Shown one piece after another: positions 50,036-58,854 of a stretch of DNA of 64,000 nucleotides. Below the pieces are notes generated by a model. That model made no database searches, had not been told where the DNA came from, and worked only from the letters and a program-made list of their open reading frames with translations. The stretch's first letter is position 1; each line of letters begins with the position of its first letter. The position numbers and the translations under genes are program-made. Origin of the DNA: Methylacidiphilales bacterium (GTDB taxonomy: Bacteria; Verrucomicrobiota; Verrucomicrobiia; Methylacidiphilales; UBA1321); NCBI GenBank assembly GCA_026225555.1, contig JAMFSY010000089.1, positions 1-64,000 on the forward strand, given 5' to 3'.

Positions 50036-51838
50036 TCAAGTCTCCGATTTCAACACCGCGATGAAGGCCTCCTGCGGGATGTCCACGCTGCCGATGGACT
50101 TCATCCGCTTTTTGCCTTCCTTCTGCTTTTCGAGCAGCTTGCGTTTGCGGGAAATATCGCCGCCGTAGCACTTGGCGGTCACGTTCTTGCCGACCGATTT
50201 AACGTCCTCGCGCGCGATGATTTTTCCGCCGATGGCGGCTTGGATCGCGATCTTGAAGAGGTGCGGCTGGATCACTTCCTTCAGCTTCGCGGCGATGTGA
50301 CGCCCGCGTCCCTCCGCCTTGCTCCGCTCGACGATGCAGGAAAAGGCATCGACCGGCTCGGCGTTGACCAGCATGTCCATCTTCACCATGTCGGAAATGC
50401 GATAGGGCGCGTACTCATAATCCATGCTCCCGTACCCACGCGTGATCGATTTGATCCGATCGTTGAAGTCGACCAGGATTTCGTTCAGTGGGATCTCGCA
50501 GCGCAACATGACGCGCTTGGCGTCGAGCGATTCGGTGTGCTCGCAGATGCCCCGCTTTTCCATCACCAGTTGCATGATGTCGCCGATGTTGGAGTTCGGC
50601 ACCATGATGAAGGCGCGCACCATCGGCTCGGCGATGGACTCGATCACGGAGGGATCGGGCATCTGCGTCGGGTTGTCGATCATGAGCACTTCGCCATTGG
50701 TGCGCGTAATCTCATAGACCACGCTCGGGTAGGTGGCGATGATGTCCATCTGGTATTCGCGGCGGAGCCGTTCCTGCACGATTTCCATGTGCAGCAGGCC
50801 GAGAAATCCGCAACGGAAACCGAAGCCGAGCGCGACGGAGCTTTCGGTGGTGTAGGTCAGCGCGGCGTCGTTTAACTGGAGTTTGCCGAGCGCGACTTTC
50901 AACTGCTCAAACTCCGAGGTGTCGATGGGATAGATGCCGCTGAAGACCATCGGGGTGATGTTCTTGAAACCGGGCAGCGGTTCCGGCGCAGGCTTCTGGG
51001 CGTTGGTGATCGTTTCGCCGATCTTCACATCCGCCGTCGTCTTGATATTCGCGATCAGGTAGCCGACCTGGCCGGCCTTCAGCGACTCGGTGCGGATCGG
51101 CTTGGGCGTAAAGATACCGACTTCCTTAATGTCGTAGCGCAGGTTGGAACCCATCAGCAAAATGGGCGTGCCTGTTTTGAGCTCGCCGGAAAAGGTGCGC
51201 ACGTAGGTGACGACGCCGCGATAGGTATCGAAGAGCGAATCGAACACGAGCGCGCGGGTGTAATCATCCGGGAAAACGGGTGGCGGGGGAATGCGCGCAA
51301 TGATGGCCTCGAGAATCTCCTCGATGCCGATGCCCGCCTTGGCGCTGGCGAGAATGGCCTCATCGCCAGGGATGGCGAGCACGTCCTCGAGCTGCTTCTT
51401 CACGGTCTCCACGTCCGCGTTGGGCAGATCGATCTTGTTGATCACCGGGATGAGCTTCAGCCCCTGCTTGTTCGCGAGGTGCACGTTGGCGACGGTCTGC
51501 GCCTCGACGCCTTGGGCGGCATCGACAATGAGCAGCGCGCCTTCGCAGGCGGAAAGACTGCGCGAAACTTCGTAGGCGAAATCGACGTGGCCGGGAGTAT
51601 CGATCAGGTTGAGCCGGTAAACGGTCCCGCTCTTGGCCTTGTACTCCATCGTCACCGGGTGCGCCTTGATGGTGATGCCGCGCTCGCGCTCGAGATCCAT
51701 CGAGTCGAGATGCTGCTCGGTCATCTTCCGGTCGCTGACGGTGTGGGTCGCCTGGAGAAGACGGTCCGAGAGCGTCGTCTTGCCGTGGTCGACGTGCGCG
51801 ATAATGCAGAAATTACGGGTAAGGGCCTGGTCCGACAT
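50036..51838 (-). CDS. lepA: Elongation factor 4
   Basis: 600 residues from ATG 51838, the standard LepA length. A translational GTPase that back-translocates stalled ribosomes and helps initiation. G1 [15 protein letters not shown] at residue 12, G2/G3 region [12 protein letters not shown] and [13 protein letters not shown]4 NKIDLPNAD. The LepA-specific C-terminal domain is visible in [13 protein letters not shown] and EAFIAVLKS at the end. It is followed on the same strand by lepB, the classical lepA-lepB arrangement. Confidence 0.97.
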   Translation of the reverse strand: MSDQALTRNFCIIAHVDHGKTTLSDRLLQATHTVSDRKMTEQHLDSMDLERERGITIKAHPVTMEYKAKSGTVYRLNLIDTPGHVDFAYEVSRSLSACEGALLIVDAAQGVEAQTVANVHLANKQGLKLIPVINKIDLPNADVETVKKQLEDVLAIPGDEAILASAKAGIGIEEILEAIIARIPPPPVFPDDYTRALVFDSLFDTYRGVVTYVRTFSGELKTGTPILLMGSNLRYDIKEVGIFTPKPIRTESLKAGQVGYLIANIKTTADVKIGETITNAQKPAPEPLPGFKNITPMVFSGIYPIDTSEFEQLKVALGKLQLNDAALTYTTESSVALGFGFRCGFLGLLHMEIVQERLRREYQMDIIATYPSVVYEITRTNGEVLMIDNPTQMPDPSVIESIAEPMVRAFIMVPNSNIGDIMQLVMEKRGICEHTESLDAKRVMLRCEIPLNEILVDFNDRIKSITRGYGSMDYEYAPYRISDMVKMDMLVNAEPVDAFSCIVERSKAEGRGRHIAAKLKEVIQPHLFKIAIQAAIGGKIIAREDVKSVGKNVTAKCYGGDISRKRKLLEKQKEGKKRMKSIGSVDIPQEAFIAVLKSET

Positions 51839-51946
51839 GGGAACGGAGAGTGTACCGAATCCGCAGGACAAAGAAAGAGACGTTTTTAGCGCCCACGTTT
51901 CCCCGGGATGGAGCGGCGGATTTCGGCCTGACGGCTCCGGGAGATT

Positions 51947-53401
51947 TTACTCCCCGTAAGCCTTCACAAACCCCGGCTTGCCATCGAATTGATAAAGCAG
52001 TTCCATCTTGAGAAACTCCAGGCCGTTTTTTAACACGCGGTCCAGCAGTGTCACCACCGCCGTATGGGGCAGCGGATTCTTGGCGTCATCGGCCAGCTTG
52101 AAACGGCAGGTGAAGGTATCCACGGAAAACGTCTCCGCATGGCCTCGGGGCCAAACCAGCGTGCCGCGATTCGAGATGGTCTCCAGCTTCAGGCCATCGG
52201 CCTCCGCCGGTTGGAGGATCCGCGCGAGATCATCCGCGGCGCCGTTGATGAACTCCACAAAGACATCCACGCCGACGAGGAATTTGGCTTCGACGGGGCG
52301 ACGATAGGTGTACGCAGCCGAGGGGGACGAGGGACCGCTTTTGTAAGCGACGGCTTTCAGTTTCGAGGGTGCCTGGCCGAGTCGTTCCACGACCGCCTTG
52401 GCGAATTCCTTCGTGCCGACCTTCTGCTTGCTCACGCCTTCCTTGTGGATGTCGTAGGTATGAATGCCGTCCTCGATGGCCTTGAGCCAGGCGTTGTGGG
52501 CGCGCGTGGCCGCGTCGGTCTGGCCGATGTGCAGAAGCATCTGGATGCCGCTGAGGAAAAGGCCGGAGGGATTGGCGAGATTCTGGCCCGCGATGCGCGG
52601 CGCGGCCCCGTGCAGGGCCTGGAACATGGCGCAATCAGGGCCGAAATTCGCCTCGCCCGCCATCCCCACCGACCCGGAGAGCTGGGCCGCCAGTTCGGAA
52701 AGAATGTCGCCGTAGGAATTGGGCAGCACCAGCACGTCGAATTCTTCCGGCGAAGTGGCCAGCCGCGCCGCGCCGATGTCCACCAGCATGTGTTCCTTCT
52801 CGATCTCGGGATATTGCACGCCAACCTCATTGAAAGTCTGGTGGAAAAGTCCGTCGGTCAATTTGAGCAAATTGTCCTTGGTGAAGCAGGTCACCTTCTT
52901 GCGCCCATGGAACTGCGCGTACTCGAACGCGTAGCGAATGATCCGCTGCGCGCCGGGCTGCGAAATGAGTTTGTGAGCCTGGGTCAGGTCGGAGCTCTGG
53001 CGGTATTCGACCCCGCTGTAAACGTCCTCCTCATTTTCGCGCACGATGATGAGGTCGGTCTGCGGATTCCGCGTATCGACGTAAGGATGGTAGGAAAGCG
53101 CGGGCCGCACATTGGCGTAGAGTCCGAGCGCCTTGCGCAGGGTCATGGTGGCGCTCTTCATGCCGCCGCCTTCCGGCGTGAAGGTTGGTGCCTTGAGCAG
53201 CACCTTGGTGCGCTGCAGCGACTCCCAGGACGCCGGGTCGATGATTGGTGAGTTTCCAGCCTGGAAATTTTTTTCACCGATCTCGATCGGCTCCAGCTCC
53301 AACTGCGCTCCGGCTTCCTGAAGGATCGTCAGCGTCGCTTCCATGATTTCCGGCCCAATGCCATCGCCATGGACCACCGTGAGGGAAGTCTTGGTACTCA
53401 T
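51947..53401 (-). CDS. icd: NADP-dependent isocitrate dehydrogenase
   Basis: 484 residues from ATG 53401. It oxidatively decarboxylates isocitrate to 2-oxoglutarate. It begins with VVHGDGIGPEIMEATLTIL; the active-site loop NEEDVYSGVEYR and the metal-binding block VLVLPNSYGDILSELAAQL are typical of beta-decarboxylating dehydrogenases. A C-terminal extension of about 140 residues places it with the Thermus/Rickettsia-type IDH (about 480-500 residues) rather than the E. coli type. It is divergent from gcvP with 94 bases between start codons. Confidence 0.92.
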   Translation of the reverse strand: MSTKTSLTVVHGDGIGPEIMEATLTILQEAGAQLELEPIEIGEKNFQAGNSPIIDPASWESLQRTKVLLKAPTFTPEGGGMKSATMTLRKALGLYANVRPALSYHPYVDTRNPQTDLIIVRENEEDVYSGVEYRQSSDLTQAHKLISQPGAQRIIRYAFEYAQFHGRKKVTCFTKDNLLKLTDGLFHQTFNEVGVQYPEIEKEHMLVDIGAARLATSPEEFDVLVLPNSYGDILSELAAQLSGSVGMAGEANFGPDCAMFQALHGAAPRIAGQNLANPSGLFLSGIQMLLHIGQTDAATRAHNAWLKAIEDGIHTYDIHKEGVSKQKVGTKEFAKAVVERLGQAPSKLKAVAYKSGPSSPSAAYTYRRPVEAKFLVGVDVFVEFINGAADDLARILQPAEADGLKLETISNRGTLVWPRGHAETFSVDTFTCRFKLADDAKNPLPHTAVVTLLDRVLKNGLEFLKMELLYQFDGKPGFVKAYGE

Positions 53402-53495
53402 CCTGCGACCTTGCCCCAGGCGCGGAGGCAGGGTCAATGGTGAAGCGTCGCGTTCTTCCCGCTTGATTTGTCGGCTCCTCATTTTAGCGTAGCAA

Positions 53496-56450
53496 ATGCT
53501 CGAAGCACAGATTGCGTCCATTCCCGGTTCCTTTTCCTCTCCTTATCCGCCTGCAACGGAACTGCCGAAGGAAAAGCCGGTCGACTTTCCTCCCCTGGAC
53601 ACCTTCGCGCGCCGCCATCTCGGACCGCAGCCGGAGGACATCAAGGTCATGCTCGAGCCGCTGGGTTACTCCTCTCTGGAAGCGCTGGTCGATGATGTCA
53701 TTCCGCCTGCCATTCGCCTCAAGCGCGCGCTCGATCTGCCGCCCGCGAGGGGTGAGCGGGAGGCGCTCGAAACGCTCCGCGAGATCATGGCGCAGAACAA
53801 GGTCTTTCGCTCCTTCATCGGGCAGGGTTACTACGACACGATCACGCCGCCGGTCATTCAGCGGAATATCCTCGAGAACCCCGGCTGGTACACCGCCTAC
53901 ACGCCGTACCAGGCCGAGATCGCGCAGGGCCGTCTCGAGGCGCTGCTCAATTTCCAGACCATGGTTGCCGACCTCACCGGGCTCGATATTGCCAACGCCT
54001 CCATGCTCGATGAAGCGACCGCCGCCGCCGAGGCCATGACCATGCTCCACAGCGTGCGCATCAATCCGGCGGCAAACATCTTCTTCGTTTCCAGCGCGTG
54101 CCATCCGCAGACGCTGGACGTCGTCCGCACCCGCGCCGTGCCGCAGGGCATCGAGGTCATCATCGGCGAGGCGCAGGAATTCAATCCCGATGCCACCTGC
54201 TTCGGCGCGTTGCTTCAATATCCTGGCACCGACGGCTCGGTCATCGACTATGGCCGCCTCGTGCAATCGATCCATCAAGTCGGCGGCAAGGTTGCCATGG
54301 CCACCGATCTGCTCGCGCTGACCCTGCTCAAGCCGCCCGGCGAATTTGGCGCGGACGTGGCCGTCGGCTCCGCGCAACGTTTCGGCGTGCCGCTCGGTTA
54401 CGGCGGGCCTCACGCCGGTTTCTTCGCCACGAAGGACGAGCTCAAGCGTCACATGCCGGGCCGTCTCATCGGCGTCTCGCACGATGCGCAGGGCCGCCCC
54501 GCCATGCGCCTTTCCCTGCAGACGCGCGAGCAGCACATCCGCCGCGACAAGGCGACGAGCAATATCTGCACCGCGCAGGTCCTGCTCGCCGTCATGGCCT
54601 CGATGTACGCCGTTTATCACGGACCGCGCGGCCTGAAAGATATCGCCGAGCGCATCCAGCAGATGACCGCGACGCTGGCCGTTGTTCTCGTCGATCTCGG
54701 TTACGGGGTGGGCGAGCATCCTTGTTTTGACACGCTGCGCATCGACACCTCCGCGAAGTGGAGCGCCCACGAACTCATTCAGGAAGCGGCGGGGCAGGGG
54801 ATCAATCTGCGCCTGATCGATTCCGAGACACTCGGCGTTTCGCTCGACGAGACCACCACGAATGCGGATCTCTACGCGCTGATCAAAATTTTTGGCAAGG
54901 GCGAGGACGCCGCAGAAATCGAGCGCCTGAAAACCATTGTCACGCGCACGCAATTTCCCGACCACCTCCTCCGCACCAGCGCCTACCTGACCCATCCCGT
55001 CTTCAACACGCACCGGACGGAAACGGAACTTCTTCGCTACATCCGCAAGCTCGAGTCGCGCGACCTGTCGCTCTGCACTTCGATGATCGCGCTCGGTTCC
55101 TGCACGATGAAGCTCAATGCCACGGCGGAAATGCTGCCCGTCTCGTGGCCGACGGTCGGGCGGCTGCATCCCTTCGCGCCGATGGACCAGACGCGCGGTT
55201 ACCAGACGCTTTTCCGCCAACTGGAGGAATGGCTCGCGGAAATCACCGGCATGGCCGCCGTGTCGCTCCAACCGAACGCCGGTTCACAGGGCGAATACGC
55301 AGGCCTGCTCGCGATTCGCGGCTACCACCAATCGCGGGGCGAGGATCGCCGCCGGATTTGTCTCATTCCCGTTTCCGCGCATGGCACCAATCCGGCCAGC
55401 GCGGTCATGGCGGGCATGAAGGTCGTGGTCGTCGCCTGCGATGCCCAGGGCAACATTGATCTCAAGGACCTCCGCGCCAAAGCCGAGCTGCACTCGGACA
55501 ATCTCGCCGCGGCCATGATTACCTACCCCTCCACCCACGGCGTCTTCGAGGAAGGCATCGTCGAGGCGGCGGAGATTATTCATTCGCATGGCGGCCAGGT
55601 CTATATGGATGGCGCGAATCTTACCGCGCAGGTCGGCCTTTGCCGCCCTGGCGATTTCGGGATGGATGTCTGCCACATGAATCTCCACAAGACCTTCTGC
55701 ATTCCGCATGGCGGTGGCGGTCCGGGCGTTGGACCGATCGCGGTCGCGGCCCATCTGGTCGATCATCTCCCGGGCCACGCGGTCATCACGCCCGGCGAAA
55801 CACGCCGGGAAGAAGGCGCGGTCAGCGCGGCGCCCTGGGGCAGCGCCAGCATTCTGGTTATTTCGTGGATGTACATCGCGATGCTCGGGGCCGAGGGCCT
55901 GACGCGTGCCACCCAGATTGCCGTGCTCAACGCCAACTATATGGCGAAGAAGTTGGAGCCTTATTTCCCGGTGCTCTATCGCGGTCACGCCGATCTCGTC
56001 GCGCACGAATTCATCCTTGAACTGCGCCCCTGGAAACAGTCGGCGGGCATCGAGGTCGAGGACCTCGCGAAGCGTCTGATGGATTACGGTTTCCACGCGC
56101 CGACCATTTCCTTCCCCGTTCCCGGCACGATGATGATCGAGCCCACGGAGAGCGAATCGAAAGCCGAGCTCGATCGTTTCTGCGAGGCGCTGATTGCCAT
56201 CCATGGCGAGATGCAGCGCGTGGCTTCCGGCGAGTGGCCCCGCGACAATAATCCGCTCAAGCATGCGCCTCACACCGCGACCGTCGTCGCCGCGGACAAC
56301 TGGGAGCGCCCCTATGGACGCGAGCTGGCCGCCTATCCCGTCGCGTCGTTGCGCGAGCACAAATTCTGGCCCTATGTGGGCCGGATCGACAACGTCTACG
56401 GGGACCGCAATCTCGTCTGCTCCTGTCTCCCCATGGAGGCCTACACGTAA
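53496..56450 (+). CDS. gcvP: Glycine dehydrogenase (decarboxylating), P-protein
   Basis: 984 residues. The P-protein of the glycine cleavage system decarboxylates glycine with PLP and transfers the aminomethyl to the H-protein lipoate. It is the single-chain form: both the N-terminal GcvP1-like half ([27 protein letters not shown]) and the C-terminal GcvP2-like half. The PLP Lys is in [19 protein letters not shown] near residue 731. An N-terminal extension of about 33 residues is present relative to compact homologues. gcvT and gcvH are not adjacent; no glycine riboswitch is visible in the 94-base upstream gap. Confidence 0.95.
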   Translation: MLEAQIASIPGSFSSPYPPATELPKEKPVDFPPLDTFARRHLGPQPEDIKVMLEPLGYSSLEALVDDVIPPAIRLKRALDLPPARGEREALETLREIMAQNKVFRSFIGQGYYDTITPPVIQRNILENPGWYTAYTPYQAEIAQGRLEALLNFQTMVADLTGLDIANASMLDEATAAAEAMTMLHSVRINPAANIFFVSSACHPQTLDVVRTRAVPQGIEVIIGEAQEFNPDATCFGALLQYPGTDGSVIDYGRLVQSIHQVGGKVAMATDLLALTLLKPPGEFGADVAVGSAQRFGVPLGYGGPHAGFFATKDELKRHMPGRLIGVSHDAQGRPAMRLSLQTREQHIRRDKATSNICTAQVLLAVMASMYAVYHGPRGLKDIAERIQQMTATLAVVLVDLGYGVGEHPCFDTLRIDTSAKWSAHELIQEAAGQGINLRLIDSETLGVSLDETTTNADLYALIKIFGKGEDAAEIERLKTIVTRTQFPDHLLRTSAYLTHPVFNTHRTETELLRYIRKLESRDLSLCTSMIALGSCTMKLNATAEMLPVSWPTVGRLHPFAPMDQTRGYQTLFRQLEEWLAEITGMAAVSLQPNAGSQGEYAGLLAIRGYHQSRGEDRRRICLIPVSAHGTNPASAVMAGMKVVVVACDAQGNIDLKDLRAKAELHSDNLAAAMITYPSTHGVFEEGIVEAAEIIHSHGGQVYMDGANLTAQVGLCRPGDFGMDVCHMNLHKTFCIPHGGGGPGVGPIAVAAHLVDHLPGHAVITPGETRREEGAVSAAPWGSASILVISWMYIAMLGAEGLTRATQIAVLNANYMAKKLEPYFPVLYRGHADLVAHEFILELRPWKQSAGIEVEDLAKRLMDYGFHAPTISFPVPGTMMIEPTESESKAELDRFCEALIAIHGEMQRVASGEWPRDNNPLKHAPHTATVVAADNWERPYGRELAAYPVASLREHKFWPYVGRIDNVYGDRNLVCSCLPMEAYT

Positions 56451-56455
56451 GAACT

Positions 56456-57067
56456 ATGCATCGCGCCGATGAATTCCAGGCTCTCAGCGATACGATCTAC
56501 CATTGGTCGGTCTACGAGCCCTCCGTAAAATGCGAGCTCTCCTGCACCGCGATCAAGGCGGGCAGCGGGCTCGTCGTCATTGATCCCGCACCCCTCGTGG
56601 AAGAAGCCTGGGAGGAACTGCTCGCCCTGGTGCCTTTGCGCGCGATCCTGCTCACCAACGGCAATCACGTTCGCGAAACCCTGGCGCTCCGCCAGAAACA
56701 TCAGGTGCCCGTCGCCACGGCGATGGCGACCCGCAAGGACATCACCGAACTCAAGCCCGATGTCGTCCTGCTTGAGAACGAATTGATTTACGGCATCGCC
56801 GCCATCCCCATTCCCGGCGCCACGCCCGGCGAGACGGCGTTCTTCTCCAAGGCCAGCGGCGTGATGGTCATCGGCGACGCCGTTATCAATCTCAACACCG
56901 AGAGCGGCCTTGAGCTTCTGCCGGACAAATATTGCGACAACCCCGAACAAAATCGTGCATCCCTGCGCAAATTGCTTAACTTCGATTTCCACACCTTGAC
57001 CTTCGCCCATGGCCTGCCTGTCACCTCCCGCGCGAAGGAAAAATGGGCCGCCTTGCTCACTCCCTAA
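56456..57067 (+). CDS. Metallo-beta-lactamase-fold protein, likely non-catalytic
   Basis: 203 residues. The strand order fits the MBL fold (AIKAGSGLVVIDPAPLVEEAW, AILLTNGNHVRET, IPIPGATPGETAFF, VMVIGDAVIN, LTFAHGLPV). In active relatives the second strand carries HxHxDH and the third GHTPG; here they read TNGNHVRE and GATPG, so most metal ligands are missing although the Asp of GDA and the last His (AHG) remain. It starts 5 bases after gcvP and is co-transcribed. A binding or regulatory role is more likely than hydrolysis. Confidence 0.7.
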   Translation: MHRADEFQALSDTIYHWSVYEPSVKCELSCTAIKAGSGLVVIDPAPLVEEAWEELLALVPLRAILLTNGNHVRETLALRQKHQVPVATAMATRKDITELKPDVVLLENELIYGIAAIPIPGATPGETAFFSKASGVMVIGDAVINLNTESGLELLPDKYCDNPEQNRASLRKLLNFDFHTLTFAHGLPVTSRAKEKWAALLTP

Positions 57068-57071
57068 TTTG

Positions 57072-57599
57072 ATGAAAATCCTCAACTGTCCCCTCCTTCT
57101 CCTTCTGGCCTGCGGACTCTTTCCCATTCACGCGCAGACCATGGATACGCCTGCTTCCGATGGAACGGCCGCCGCCCCTCAGGGCACGCCCTCGCTGCCG
57201 CGAAACATCATGCCGCTGGCATTAAACCATAAGCCGAACGCCACGACGCCTCCCGCCGAGATCGCTGTGCCGATCGCCAAATTCTTCAACAGCCTGAAGG
57301 GCGGCGACTACGCCAACGCGTACGAGACTTTTCTGGCCGGAAGCCGGCTTGGTCGACAGAAGGAAAAAATGTCGGTCTTCATTTCCAAGACGCAGGAGGC
57401 CTTTGGTCTCTATGGCCCGCTCAACGATTACGAGATTTTCGACAACTACAGCATCGGGTCCAACGTCCTCGTGCTGACCTATCTTTCCCGTCACGACTTC
57501 CAGCCGCTCCGCTGGCGCTTCATCTTTTATCGCCCGGCCAAGACGTGGGGAATCATCAATATGGGCTTTGATGACGTGCTTCTCGACATGCTGGATTAA
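57072..57599 (+). CDS. Secreted protein of unknown function
   Basis: 175 residues from ATG 57072. Signal peptide KILNCPLLLLLACGLFPIHA; a Cys at LLACG could suggest a lipoprotein but the box is poor. The mature part has a Pro/Ala-rich linker and then a helical/beta domain (YANAYETFLAGSRLGRQKEK, then FIFYRPAKTWGIINMGFDD) of the NTF2-like or DUF4019/DUF3887-type pattern seen in small periplasmic proteins. It is in the gcvP transcript unit. No firm function. Confidence 0.6.
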   Translation: MKILNCPLLLLLACGLFPIHAQTMDTPASDGTAAAPQGTPSLPRNIMPLALNHKPNATTPPAEIAVPIAKFFNSLKGGDYANAYETFLAGSRLGRQKEKMSVFISKTQEAFGLYGPLNDYEIFDNYSIGSNVLVLTYLSRHDFQPLRWRFIFYRPAKTWGIINMGFDDVLLDMLD

Positions 57600-57652
57600 G
57601 ACTTTGCCTCGCGAGAACTTGCATTCTTGATAATATTGATAGACAATACGGA

Positions 57653-58123
57653 ATGCGTCTCTCCAAGAAAGGCGAATACGCGGTCCGCGCCCTGGTGGAA
57701 ATTGGGTTCGAAGCGCATCTTCGTCCTAATAGTCTCATCCAAATTTCCACGGTGGCCCAGCGCACCAATATTCCCGAAAAATTCCTCGAACAGATCCTCC
57801 TCGCCCTGCGCAATGGCGGTGTGCTGAAAAGCAAACGCGGCGTGGAAGGCGGCTACTCGCTGGCCAAGGATGCGGACGAAGTCACCCTCGGCGAAGTCAT
57901 CCGTCTGCTTGACGGCCCGCTCGCACCGATCCCTTGTGTCAGCAAAACGTCCTACGAGCCCTGTTCGTGTCCCGACCAGGAATCGTGCGGGCTGCATATC
58001 GCCATGAAGCAGGTCCGCGACGCCATTGCCGGCATTCTCGATTCGTACACGCTCAGCCGGTTGATCGGCGAAGTCCAAAAGCATCGCACGAGCAAGACGA
58101 CCGAGTGGCAGTTCGACATCTAG
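57653..58123 (+). CDS. Rrf2-family transcriptional regulator
   Basis: 156 residues. The winged HTH (about 1-80) has RLSKKGEYAVRALVEIGFEA, ISTVAQRTNIPEKFLEQILL and SKRGVEGGYSLAKDADEVTL. Three or four Cys (PCVSKTSYEPCSCP, then ESCG) sit in the position where IscR/NsrR-type members bind an Fe-S cluster, so redox or Fe-S sensing is likely. An AT-rich stretch with TTGATAATATTGATAG precedes the ATG and may hold its own operator. iscX is 6 kb away at the window end. Confidence 0.9.
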   Translation: MRLSKKGEYAVRALVEIGFEAHLRPNSLIQISTVAQRTNIPEKFLEQILLALRNGGVLKSKRGVEGGYSLAKDADEVTLGEVIRLLDGPLAPIPCVSKTSYEPCSCPDQESCGLHIAMKQVRDAIAGILDSYTLSRLIGEVQKHRTSKTTEWQFDI

Positions 58124-58135
58124 CCAATCGGCGGA

Positions 58136-58690
58136 ATGAACGGAGTGATCGTTTATACCGACGGCGCGTGCCGGGGAAATCCGGGGCCGGGCGGATATGC
58201 TGCGATCGTTGAGGACGGCGGCCGGAAGACCGAATTGTTTCGCGGTTACCGGTGGACGACGAATAATCGGATGGAAATCCAGTCCGTCATCGCGGCGCTG
58301 GAGACCATCGATCCGGCGGTGCCCGTGCGACTCTTCTCGGATTCCCAGTATGTCCTCAACACGCTTTCCAAGGGATGGATCGCCGGGTGGAAGAGGAGGG
58401 ACTGGATCAGCTCCGCCCGTCAGCCGGTCAAGAACCGCGACCTGTGGGAACACCTGGATCGCCTGGTGGCGCGGCGGGCGATGACTTACCAATGGGTGAG
58501 GGGCCATGCCTCCCACGCCGAGAATAATCGTTGCGATGAATTGGCGGTCATCGCCGCCTTGGGCCAAGATCTGGCCATCGATTCCGCCTATGAAGCGGAG
58601 AATCCTTATCCGAAAGCGGCGTCCATTCCGGCCTCCCGACCGATTCTCACCGGGCTTCTGATTCAAAACGAATTGCCCGGTTTAGTTTAG
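58136..58690 (+). CDS. rnhA: Ribonuclease HI
   Basis: 184 residues. It degrades RNA in RNA-DNA hybrids. The catalytic DEDD residues are visible: Asp in YTDGACRGNPGPGGYAA, Glu in NNRMEIQSVIAALE, Asp in LFSDSQYVLN and the last Asp with the catalytic His in WVRGHASHAENNRCDELA. A C-terminal extension of about 30 residues (IPASRPILTGLLIQNE) is not part of the canonical fold. It starts 12 bases after the Rrf2 gene and is followed by a large palindromic repeat. Confidence 0.95.
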   Translation: MNGVIVYTDGACRGNPGPGGYAAIVEDGGRKTELFRGYRWTTNNRMEIQSVIAALETIDPAVPVRLFSDSQYVLNTLSKGWIAGWKRRDWISSARQPVKNRDLWEHLDRLVARRAMTYQWVRGHASHAENNRCDELAVIAALGQDLAIDSAYEAENPYPKAASIPASRPILTGLLIQNELPGLV

Positions 58691-58700
58691 AGGACTTTAT

Positions 58701-58812
58701 TCCGAGGTAGCCGCCGCACGCCGTGCGGTGGTGCCTTTTCACGGGAGAACTGGAACGTGGAAGTCTTCCTTTTCTTCTCCACCGCACGGCGTGCGGCGGC
58801 TACCACCGAGCC
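58701..58812. repeat. 112-bp palindromic repeat, family B copy 1
   Basis: The 26-base arms at 58706-58731 (beginning GGTAGCCGCCGCACG) and 58779-58804 are perfect inverted copies; each arm itself contains the near-palindrome CCGCACGCCGTGCGG. The boundary runs from TCCGAGGTAG to TACCACCGAGCC. Copies at 62601-62712 and 63949 onward have the same ends and length. It fills the gap between rnhA and hrpB. Confidence 0.85.
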
Positions 58813-58854
58813 CAGTGATGACAGACCTCCAAAGGTTCGCTAGAGTTCCTCTTC

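Noticed and set aside
53402-53495. Possible glycine riboswitch before gcvP
   Set aside because: The gap is only 94 bases, without the paired-aptamer consensus, and is shared with the divergent icd promoter.
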